64,000 bases of DNA, taken from Halictus rubicundus (Eukaryota; Arthropoda; Insecta; Hymenoptera; Halictidae). Location: assembly GCF_050948215.1 (NCBI RefSeq), contig NC_135152.1, positions 4,312,310 through 4,376,309 of the forward strand, in the 5' to 3' direction. Below the pieces are notes generated by a model that was not told where the DNA came from, made no database searches, and was given only the letters and a program-made list of their open reading frames with translations. Numbering within the stretch: the first letter of the stretch is position 1; each line of letters begins with the position of its first letter. A program made the translations under genes and the position numbers. Positions 23,092-33,425 of the stretch are shown piece by piece.

Positions 23092-25288
23092 CCACTGGAC
23101 GTGGAAATTGATTGCCGTCAGTCGAAGTGTTAATATATGCTTCATTCGTTTGTTTCGTGTTTATTGCCATGATTCTGACACTAGATCCCTTCTAAATTTC
23201 CCAATCGAATAAAAATTGTAAAAATTATGTTTATATTATATTTATTAATTCTATTTATTCGAAGATCTCTCTTCGAACAATGTAAAAGCTCGCATTGATT
23301 CACAATCTTGTCGCAGCGAATTGGCATCGTCAACAAAGGCAACGTTTCCAATGTATTCGACGATGTTCCGCGACTTTGCAATTCTAACGAGACCATGAGC
23401 ATTAAAATTGTCCTGCTGTCGAGCAGCTCGATGCTCCATAATTACACTGGTAGCTTGTCGAGATTATACGACGCTATGGAAATCGTGCGATTTAGACACG
23501 CGGTTTCCGACAGGCGGCCATTGTCATTGTCCCGTACATCGTATCACAACTAAATAAATAAATCTTGCGTTGTTTCTCTGGAACGCGCGGCAGCGTAAAC
23601 GCCGCAAACGTAAACGCAAGAGGGCATCGGCACCGGCTCCGGCCGCAAGAAGGACTTCAAGGACGAACGTTGTCCACCTTGCCGCCGATTTTTATTTGAA
23701 AGGCTTCCGCGGTCCAATCAACTTGCACGCGTACGCCCGACTATGTATGATAATCATGCTCCCAATGTAAATATATTGTTCCAGGAATCGCTAAAGAATC
23801 GCTTCTTACGCGCGTGTCGCTTTAGCATACAATTCAATTTAGCGCGATCACGCAAACGAAAGTACGCACGAAACGAAGGCTCACCGTGGGTCAATCGAAT
23901 CGATTTCCTTGATCCCTCCGCCGTTGCCATAAACGACCATGCTCCCCGATTATTGTCGATTATGGCTGGTGTCGCCGACCCCTCGCCCGTTCCGAAATTT
24001 TACTTTACAAAAACTCAACACGTTCGCATAGAAAATCGCCATTCTTCTATTGTGTAGACGTGACAATATTTTATTTGTGGATTCATTTCGAATACTTACT
24101 GTGCAAAAATACATTCGATTCATGATTAAATAATTGCAACATTCTTCAAATTTATGACTCGACAAATTTTTGTTCAAATTAATTAGCAGAATTCTGTTTC
24201 GTTGATACCTGCTAGAAATTCGTTGAAAAAGCATCTTTGTACCAATTGTGGAACAATAGGGAGAATTTAGATTGCTTTCTAGAAGGTACAAAAACCAGAA
24301 ATTTTCCAGATCTCTCACTCATAAACAATGGAACGTATAATTAGAGCACGTCGTGCTTCTATAGACGTCTGTTGATGATTATGCTCATATAAACAACGAT
24401 TTGACGTAATAGCTTATTTTGGATTAATACGATAGGCAACGAGATACTCATTAATACGCAACGTTTTAGCAGTGAACGACTTCGAAATGAGCCTTTTGTT
24501 ATAGATGGTGTAATCACTCGTTGGTAATTCCAGTTCCTTCTTTGCTGTCTCCTCGTTTCTTAAACAACCGATTCCGATCGCTGTTTGATAAACATTATTA
24601 TAGAAAAATTTTTCCAAAATATAATCTATACGTTTTACACTGTTAAAAATTTATGGCTGCTTCAAAGACTATAAGTCTTCTTAACAAAACAATACTGTTA
24701 CAACGAAACGTATATTCGACGATGACAACACAGATAGCAGATCTACCACCTGAATACATTTTCCCTCGGTCATCTTCAACAACGTTTTCCAATTATCGTC
24801 GTGGTAACACGCCATTTCATTTAATTAACACTGTCACGTCATTCAAGTCCCAACTTGCAGGAATCGAAATTTACAAGTTCGTTTTTTTGAATTTTTCACA
24901 GGCAGTAATGAACACACTATTCATTCTACAACACCACCACAATTCTCGCAGAATGTCGTCTCAGAAATTTCAAAATGGCGTTGTACTTGGTACTACCATC
25001 TCATTAATTTTAAACCGGCTTCCTATCTAGTACTACCATTTACTTAATTCCAAATGGCTGGCAAAATGTTCTCCTATCTAGTGCTCGTTGTTTTAGCTTC
25101 ACAAATTGTATTCAAATCCTTTCTAAGATGTCTGAATAGACATCGCAAGTACGTCTGTAAGAACATACACCCTACCATCTGATGAATTTCAAAATTAACC
25201 CCCAGCCTCTTCCTAATCTCGAACCCATTCCTCCCACCTAAAATCATCTACTAACCCAACAAACAATTTCTTTTGTTCTTCCTTGCAG
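23092..25288. other. Gene-poor region downstream of the short ORF
   Basis: Short overlapping open frames on both strands only. A possible polyadenylation signal for the short ORF is at 23208-23213. No repeats or RNA genes were recognised. Confidence 0.5.
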
Positions 25289-25404
25289 CTTGAGCTCAAT
25301 GCTAAGGGACAGCCACCGATTTCGTAAACAGAGGCTAGGAAAGATTCGAACGAGAAAGAAAAAGGGGATCGCGTGGAAGTGCGGCGGGCGAGACGGGTAT
25401 ACAG
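25289..25404 (+). other. Candidate exon with strong splice sites
   Basis: A long pyrimidine-rich tract (TTTCTTTTGTTCTTCCTTGCAG, here abbreviated by position 25267-25288) makes a strong acceptor, and ACAG|GTAACA at 25405 a plausible donor. In phase 0 the exon encodes LELNAKGQPPIS then a stop; in another phase it is open across its length with a lysine/arginine-rich product (LGKIRTRKKKG). It could be a terminal coding exon, an internal exon or part of a non-coding transcript. Confidence 0.3.
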
Positions 25405-25805
25405 GTAACAAGACGATGGAAACAGGTCCTCTTTGTCTTCTTTGTCGAAAGCAGCCTCCAGTACAACTATCCGATGTAACCTAACCATCGGCTCTCGCTC
25501 GTGAGAGTGAGAGGTCATCGTACGTACAACAAAACGCAATCACCGCCACAAGGTCCCCGGTTCTCGGAGACGAAAAATGACAGTGAGCTCGACGACGGAG
25601 GGAAAAAGGGACGTCGGAGAACGCCTACGTTATTAGATGATTTTCGAGACCTTGGGAACTTCCGACTACGAGTTATCCGACTACGCCGATGCTGCTGGTC
25701 CCCGGATAATCATTTAAATTGGCCGATGACGCGCGCCGGTGACTACCGATGCCTAACCCTTTGTTTCATTCACTCGGCCAACCCTCAAGACGATCGCTAA
25801 TCTCT

Positions 25806-25860
25806 TAACTGTGGATTTCATGCGTTTTATACGTTTCATGCATTTATGACAAAAACGGGT
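25806..25860 (+). repeat. Copy of the dispersed GGATTTTTATGCA motif (long form)
   Basis: Reads AACTGTGGATTTCATGCG, an inserted segment, then GCATTTATGACAAAAACGGG. It matches the longer form seen at 5661-5700 and 49597-49635. See the finding on this family. Confidence 0.6.
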
Positions 25861-25990
25861 GGACGTAATTTCGGTGAATTATGAATAAGACCCATTTCAA
25901 TTCGATCGAATTATTATTCCGCGTGATTGTCATCTGGCCATTAGAATATTCCCAGTCATATAATAAATATCACTTTCCTTTGTCTTTGCC

Positions 25991-26205
25991 TATGCCGGAG
26001 TCATTTCTGACCCACGCCGATATTTCACTACAGTTTTCTTTCGATATAAGGCGATGGTTCGGGACCGGCTTTCGTCGTATTTCCGATGAAGAAGAAGATT
26101 TTCTTATTTCGAAATAAAAAACGTCGTCTTATATCGAAATAAAATTGTACATATTGACGGTCGCCGAGCTTCTCCCCACCCCCGGTCATGAATGACTCCG
26201 GCATA
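25991..26205. mobile_element. MITE-like element with 22-bp terminal inverted repeats
   Basis: Left end TATGCCGGAGTCATTT-CTGACC (25991-26012) and right end GGTCATGAATGACTCCGGCATA (26184-26205) are inverted copies with two mismatches. Inside, TTTCGATATAAGGCG and CGTCTTATATCGAAA are also inverted. The element is 215 bp and has no coding capacity. No target-site duplication was certain. Confidence 0.6.
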
Positions 26206-27591
26206 GCATACGGCGTCCTAATGAGCCGTTGACGTAATGAATCTTAATTCGCGAATACAAACAATACACAATCGCGCGGCGTGGCGGGCTGATTGGCAGA
26301 GAAAAACACAGACGGAGAAAAAACCGTGTGACTGCGTGTATTTCGATCAGTAAATGACTATGTCTACTGCATAAATAAACTCACAATCTTCGACAATTTT
26401 TTGCGATTTATTACGTGATAATAATTAGCACTACAAGCAATCGATGTATTGGCAATTAAGGAGAACTGGGAGCAAGTACTTCTTTGTAGTGCAGTAAAAC
26501 ACTATTTGCATTTTACGAGATTTTTACTATTAAACTGTGATAATTTTGTAAATATATACCATAATAGAAGCTAAGATATTTTCACGATGCAGCGGCCGAG
26601 AAGACCTATTTTTTCTAAAAAAAAAATACTGCAAAATTCAAACGTCTGGAAAAATTTCTAAAATTTTTTTCGCGGCTGAGACAACTACAGATTTAAAAAT
26701 CGAAGCGTCCTCTTTACAACGACTGCCTAAAAATTGATGTACGATTTGTTTCGGTCGTTTTATCGAGAGAGCGAGAACGTGACCTACCTGGGATACGATT
26801 CCCAAATTCCGCGATAATGAGTTTTCGCGAATCGAATCCGCGAATGACGCAAAACGCTTCGGCAGACTTCGGCACGCCTGACAGTTCCTGAAGTCCTTGG
26901 GGTTCCTGGCTGACCCTGAGACTGGAGATACTCGCGATACATGAGCGTCGATTGTATCGTTTTGGAGTGTCGAGAGTCGTGGGACACGCCTTGGACTTTC
27001 ACGTGCAAGAAATAGCCGGAAGAGGACTTTTTCTTCCTCGGCGTTTCCATTGAACCGCTCAGAAAATTGGATCTTTGTTAGAAACCCTCGCCAGCATCGA
27101 ACTGGAATGACAATCGAGTATCGAACTGCAATGAAAATTGACGATTGATTTACTCGGATAGTTAATTGCCATTTTATAGTTGATAGTATTCTCTCAATAA
27201 ATACATTTCTTTGAATTTTCTTATAGTTATTAGACAATCAACGTGTCGATTAAACGCGGAACTAAGTTACATATGTTGTCTCATTTGCTTTTTGTCGCTA
27301 TAATTATAGAAATTGTATGTACAGAAATAACAAGTCAAACATAAGTAGCAAAACACTAATGAATAGAATGGTAATAGAATACAGTAAATTATCGTTGTAT
27401 GTCGCTACCGCCGTTCTTTTCACTGACACTCATACGAATCGGTGGTTCTCGGCGAGCGTCCCATTTGAAATACACAGGGCACGCTGGAAACCTAAGAGTC
27501 ATCCCGCGTGAAAGTCATGTCATACAAAAATGACTGACATTCAAACGGAGAAAATATCCATCTCCGATATAATGTTGCACGGAGAAGCGGA
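26206..27591. other. Gene-poor region with a minus-strand candidate exon
   Basis: Holds the longest open frame of the gene-poor region (199 codons, minus strand, 26638-27237), which I regard as chance because a second overlapping minus-strand frame has better start and splice support. Otherwise AT-rich and featureless. Confidence 0.45.
26788..27050 (-). CDS. Candidate first coding exon, unrecognised
   Basis: On the minus strand an ATG at 27050 (context TTCAATGG) opens 87 codons beginning METPRKKKSSSGYFLHVKVQ and running into a strong donor, CCCAG|GTAGGT, at 26788/26787. The product is basic and serine/arginine-rich, with no motif I recognise. The following exon was not found. The donor is the best evidence; a non-coding first exon is equally possible. 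Confidence 0.25.
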
Positions 27592-28040
27592 CAGCGAAAC
27601 TCGAGAACCGTCGTCGCCGAGGAATGGGCATTGTCGGCTATATCGGTGTGAAATCAGAAGACCACTACTAATCCAATTAAAAAACTTCTTTATTTTTCGT
27701 TATTTTTTTATGAAATTTTTACCAATATATTCGTGGCATTTTTCTGATTAAAATGAAACCAAATATGATATAATTCCGATCACATTTACACTACTTTCCC
27801 GTTAATGTAATTGTACTGGGAAGTAACTTTTATCGTTCATTACACACGTAAATATCATCGGAATTATATCATATTTGGTTTCCTTTTAATCAGAAAAATG
27901 CCACGAATATGTTGGTAAAAGTTTCATAAAAAAATAACGAAAAATAAAGAAGTTTTGTAATTGGATTAGTAGTGGTCTTCTGGTCTCACACCGATATAGC
28001 CGACAATGTTGTGGCCGCGACGGCTCTCGAGATTCGGCCA
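27592..28040. repeat. Long inverted repeat (hairpin locus), about 450 bp
   Basis: Left arm 27592-27780 and right arm 27857-28040 are inverted copies with scattered mismatches and small indels. CATTGTCGGCTATATCGGTG pairs with CACCGATATAGCCGACAATG, AGAAGACCACTACTAATCCA with TGGATTAGTAGTGGTCTTCT, and CAAATATGATATAATTCCGA with TCGGAATTATATCATATTTG. The spacer is about 76 bp. Transcribed, it would fold into one very long double-stranded stem. There is no transposase frame. Confidence 0.9.
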
Positions 28041-29014
28041 CTCACCGCAGTGGTGTTACGTGTTCCACTGACTTGGAAACGTGAGATTGGAACTGACGTA
28101 CAATTCGAATTCATTTCTAGGCCTTGGACTTCATCTGTCTCTCATTTTGATAATTTTATTTAACTCTTGATTGCGAAATTAGTGGATGGGAACAAATTAG
28201 TATGACAGAAATAACTAACTCTACAAATTTCTTTTTGGAAGACAAAAAAATAAAGAGCAATAAATTTGAAAGAAAATGTATGAAATTGATATGAGGAATG
28301 AGTGAGGGTTAAATATGGAGCGTCGTCTGCTATTTTTATTTCCTCAAGATGGCGGAGGATATTCGAGAGGATCAAAGAGAAATTGCACAGGATATTTTAA
28401 GATTTCTAAAGACAAATAAAACACTGCAAATTATGCGGACAAAAATGATTTATTAACACACCTGATAGAGGGATACATTTTAGTCTCAGGGTTCAAAATA
28501 ATTAGTATTGCAGCCAGATTCGCTCTAGATACACTGAGCGAAATTCGTTTAAACGCACGAAAGAAAATAAGGATTTTGGAGCTAAAGGTTCAAAATTTTA
28601 ACAATCCGTAACACACTTCATAATTGTATACATTTTGGTCTCGGAGTCTAAATTAAATAATATCGAGGTCAGATTCGTTCTAGACAATAAAAACAAAATG
28701 GCGGGGAGTATTAAACAGCGTGGTTCAACAGGAAACTGCTTATCCATACATAAAGAGACACATATGCATATGACATACATATGAGACATACATATGTCTT
28801 TTAGTCCCAGGAGTGAACTTTCGCATACACCGCAAAAAGTATGTCATTTGTCGCGTCAATTGCCAAACCCGATTGCATTTATGAACGAAGATTTGCGTGC
28901 TCGAATGATGTGGCAAATTTTTCTGCGCAATAAGTGAACGACAAACGAAGTCGAAGTTCGCGTTGGTCGAATCGCATACTAATCGTCGATGAGCGAAACG
29001 ATACGGCCGAGAGA

Positions 29015-29078
<64 letters not shown>

Positions 29079-32000
29079 GAGAGAGGCGTACGAAAAAATA
29101 TTCGACACGATTATCGAGTGCGTTAAGTAAACGTGAGCCTGACCAAAATTTTGACTATCTGTCGCATGGTCAATCGGCCGTTTTCTGACAAGTTGGCAGT
29201 GGCTGACAATCGATCTCGACTGGCGTATAAACAAACGTGTCAGATAAGAGGATCATCCTCGGACAGTCGAGTGCGTGATTATCATCGTTTCGATTCGGAC
29301 CACGGAACGACGCGACGCGACACGGCGCTACAATGCGTCAAAAAACCCGTTTTCTGGACAAAAAATTCTCTTAAAAAATATGAAGGGTATAAAAAAATGT
29401 TTCGGGCAAAACTTGTAGGGTATAAAGAATAGTATATGACGAGAAGCTTCGTGAAGGTCATGTATGTACGTTTCATTTATGTCTTTTTTTTTTGTGAGTG
29501 TTTGTCAACAAACGGCGTTTTTCTAAATATATTCATCCAAAGAAATGTACATTAGAATACTGTATTTTTTAATCTGTGTCATCTTGGTCTGCGCGACTTG
29601 AAAAACATAGAACCGGAAAATTCATATCGCGGCAAGACTGCGATGCAACAACGCAAAAAAAAGTATTACATTATTCGCGCGCGTCAGCCCGTCAATGAAC
29701 GCAGATGGACGAAATTTGCTACTGAAGATTAAAAAATATTTCATTGATTGCATTGAAGCAAGTAAACTCTTTCAGTCAGATCATGCTACCGAGAGAAGTG
29801 TGGAACAACGTCCGCTTTGTGTTTGATCGAGAAGTCACGAACCAGTAGCAAATATGCAGTATATGCTGGCGAGAGAAAATGGCGAGACACGTGTATGTAC
29901 GGAAAACAATGATTAGAATAGAAAAACAGAAAGGAAGAGAAGATTGAGATTTGCCAAACTCATTTGCCGCAGACTAGCAATTGCCCTCCTAAATGACCTT
30001 AGAGCAATCCCGTTTCAATCGAGAATTGTCTGCACAACGCGCACAGGTAATTGCACATTTATCTCGTGACATCACTCTTCACACTTTGTCGTTTGAGTTT
30101 CCCAATGAAAAACAAGAAAGGACGGTCAATTTCCAAGCTTCCCATGGAATTCTAAAAAGTTCATATTTTTCCTTTATCAAGTAGAGGAGCAAAAATATAA
30201 ATAAATCATTTCTTGAGACCGATTCGTTTCACGAATTTCAGAATTTTTGGGTGCTTGACTGAATTGGAGGTTAGGACCAGTCGAGGACTTTTGGAGGAAC
30301 CATTGTAGTTCAATTCGGAATAGCGAACACTGCCACAGCTCCAGCACTAGTAACTACACTATCATCGGGATTTATTTATTTACAATAAATATTAAGATGT
30401 AAATTTTCTCTCCTGCTCTTCTTCCTAAAATCGCAACGAAACGAAAAAATTCACTATAAGCTTTTGAATTAGAATCCTAGAGCCTTGGATCCTTTCCTCG
30501 ACAATCGAAAGAAAGACAACCTCGAAGACAAAAGACTGTTCCATCCCAACACCGGCAACCATAAACTACCGTCTACGAATTTTTCCGAGAATTCATTGAT
30601 GTAGCCGAAAGAGGACCGCGAGAATTCGAGTAGCCCGGTTAAAACAAGTAAGTATCACAAGGTCAAGAGAATCGATGGCATTTATGCGCCTGCACTGGAA
30701 TGGAAGGTGATTGTTTTGTGCACCTCTGCCGAAGGTAAACGAGTTGCTCGGTGGCCGGAGGAACGCGTCGTTAACCGGCAAGGTCGCGTGCACACAGCAT
30801 CCACAAACTTATTTCAACGTATCCGACCGACGGTACCCATATCGAGCCCCCTTCAAATGTGTATTATGAAACAGCATAATCGAGAATGGGGACACTCGGC
30901 CGAGTCCTAATTACCGATACCCGCGAATCCGCCGCCTTTCGGTTAACTTTTGGGATATGTTACAAGGAGATCACGAACAGCCCCCATTAAATTGGTAGAC
31001 TGGCACCGATATTTAGCAATAAACATCTGTCTGATCAAACCGATCGATGTTTACATTAAACTGTTTTCGATCGATATCTTAACAGTGTTTCTTCTTCTTA
31101 CAAACTTGTTCCGAAACAGCTCAAAAGTAACGTTTCTCGTTGAAAGAATATAGCCGGATGAGGAGGCGTACCCCAAACCAAATTAGAAATGCAATTTTGA
31201 AATGCAAATTAGAAAATGCTTTGTACCAATTTTCAACCCTATATGTCGACAAGGGGGGTAGTAATGGAGTGACGAAGAAAATCAGGTTTTTCTGTCATTT
31301 CTCTTATCCTCTTCAATTGAAAATTCTGAAAAAGATCAGGCATATTTTAGCTATTAGAATGCACATCTGTGAATCTTTTCAGAATTTTTAACTTCAAAAC
31401 CGAATTTAAAAAAAATAAAATGAACTTCAAGGTAAACCCCAGGTATTTTCTTTGGATAACCTATCGAATGGCCTATTGCAAATTCAATTTGGTTTAGGGG
31501 CACTTTTGACCTCTTCATCCGGCTGTATCTTTCATCTTCAACGTCGTCGTTCCTTAACTTTTAGTATTATTATTGCCGTCCGGCTGCTATCAAAAGTTTT
31601 TAACTAGCGATAATTGCGCCACGATGCGGTCCGAATGACTTCGTAAAATCAACTCTTGCTAAATGATTATCGCTGTTAGAACCATCAGTTTTATACGTAA
31701 TATTTCACTGTTGAGCGGATTCTCGAGGTGCAGTGTCTTAATTAGTTTATTTGCCGGTGACGCTTGCTGACTCGGTAGATTCGAGCCTTTTCTTTGCAAC
31801 ATTGGAAACACATTGAGATGACAGGGGATTGCCGAATTTCTAAATAATTTAATTTCTTGAGGTTCCCTTAAGACTCCGTATTGATAATAATAATGACAAT
31901 TAACTAAAGAACACTGTGGATCTCGTGTACTCTCCGTGTCATCGTCGAAGTTTCTTTCTCTCCCTCTCTCTCTCTCTGTTTAACGAGTCGAAGAATGTTC

Positions 32001-32389
32001 CCGTTCCATTGTAAACAGTGGAAAGATTAGAATGACAAGTCTGAAAGTCTTCGTAAAAGTATAAGCGATTATAATTCAGGTTCATCGGTTCATAACTGCT
32101 AACAATTGCACACGACTGTGCCGTAACAATGTCGTCTAACGGATTACGTTACAATTTTGCAAGTATAATTAACTAACGACGCTTCCGTACTTCCTTTTCG
32201 ACGACGAACGATTTCCAGGAACACTCGGATATTGCGACGATCACTATCAAATTTATCGATTCAATCTTTAGAGTACGTTCGGTATTGTTGAATATTGAAT
32301 AATTGAATGTGTAACCAAAATTATTAAAAGCCTTTCAATAATACTAATTAAGTATATTGATTCAATTGGAATCAAAATTGAAAGGGATC
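28041..32389. other. Gene-poor region
   Basis: Contains the GA microsatellite, short CT runs near 31960-31979 and scattered short frames. AT-rich with CpG patches. No gene was recognised. Confidence 0.5.
29009..29085. repeat. (GA)n microsatellite
   Basis: About 75 bp of nearly uninterrupted GA dinucleotides. Confidence 0.95.
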
Positions 32390-32810
32390 ACAGAGAAAAA
32401 TCCACTGCAAAATTGCAGTTGGATCTGATTTGGAGATCACGGAGACAGCTGACACACGTGAGAGTGATCGATCTCATTCAGTATTCTAAATGCGAAAGAG
32501 TTCCTAAACGAAGATCACTGAAAATCAGCTAGCAAGTGTGATCCGTGTTACGAGGAAAATTGATCGAATCATAGATGAGAATCAGCTGGCACGTTTGATC
32601 CATAGATCTCCTACGCGGCGCTCAAAGGACGGAATCCGTCGAAAATCGAAGACCACAGACCCTAATCAATTTTTCCATGTAAATCCATCGATCTCTCGAA
32701 AATTTTTCGAAATCACAGACCTGAATCGGTTCCAAGTCCTTCAAAATTGAAGATCACAGCCTCGAAAATCGTAGATCACAGAATCGGTTCGCGCGTGCAA
32801 AGGATCCGTT
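32390..32810. repeat. Degenerate direct repeats upstream of a TATA promoter
   Basis: Two related words recur. AGATCAC followed by GGA, TGA or AGA often sits with AATCGGTT or AATCAGCT, at about 32434, 32511, 32650, 32748 and 32775. AATCAGCT(A/G)GCA(A/C)G followed by TTTGATCC or TGTGATCC occurs at about 32524 and 32581. The block lies 370-790 bp before the TATA box at 33178 and may be a decayed minisatellite or an enhancer-like cluster. Confidence 0.45.
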
Positions 32811-33177
32811 TCCCAAAAATTCTTCGAGATCGAACGGACACCGTGAAATCGCGGATCGGTTCCCGCGCGCGATTCATCGATCTTCCGCGCAACTACGATC
32901 GCGGTCGATCACCAATGCTCCGGATGAACCAGTGTAAAAATTCCGTGTCCGGCGATCGAGTAAAGTCTGGAAGGATGTTTGGTTCGGCGCGGCTGCACCC
33001 CGTGCCGAGGATCTGACCCTTGGACGATCGAGAACGATCGACACGAGACCGGAGGAGCGACAATTGGTCTCGGTGGCGAGTTGGTGGGGTGTCTAGATCC
33101 TAAGCGAGGGGGGCCTATCGGGCTGGGATGCGGAGGAGCAACGTGCTCGGCACAGGTGTCACGAGCGTTTATGCCGA

Positions 33178-33211
33178 TATAAAACACGGTTTTGATGCCC
33201 GAGCTTCAGTT
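33178..33211 (+). promoter_or_regulatory. TATA box and initiator, probable promoter of the second ELOVL gene
   Basis: TATAAAA (33178-33184) and a perfect initiator TCAGTT (33206-33211) place the start A at 33208, exactly 30 nt after the first T of the TATA box. The next + strand gene downstream is the ELOVL at 43849, whose start codon lies directly behind a splice acceptor and so needs an upstream 5' UTR exon. No downstream promoter element was seen at the expected offset. Confidence 0.55.
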
Positions 33212-33425
33212 TCCACGAAGGTGGTCGAGCACGAGCGTGCCTTTCCGAGCTACTGGCTAGCTGGCCGACAGACCTAACGATCCAGACAACGAACCGATCC
33301 CGTCACAGTAACATCGTCGATCCGACTAAAACTATTCCTTGATCGTCCCCGTCGCAACCGGTGTTTACGATCTCGATAGTGAAAGACGACTCACGAACCG
33401 ATCCCGTCCTTCCAAACTTGGCACG
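33208..33425 (+). other. Candidate 5' UTR exon of the second ELOVL gene
   Basis: From the predicted start at 33208 to a strong donor, CACG|GTGAGTA, at 33425/33426: 218 nt without any ATG, as expected for an untranslated first exon. Joining it to the acceptor at 43848 implies a first intron of about 10.4 kb. The link to ELOVL is by position and orientation only. Confidence 0.4.

Noticed and set aside
24653..25030. 125-codon + strand ATG frame
   Set aside because: Unremarkable composition, no promoter, splice or motif support; probably chance.
26638..27237. 199-codon minus-strand open frame
   Set aside because: Longest frame in the gene-poor region, but no recognisable motif, random-looking composition, and an overlapping frame on the same strand has a better start and a donor.
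28740..29234. 164-codon minus-strand frame with a long Ser-Leu repeat
   Set aside because: Created by the GA microsatellite at 29009-29085.
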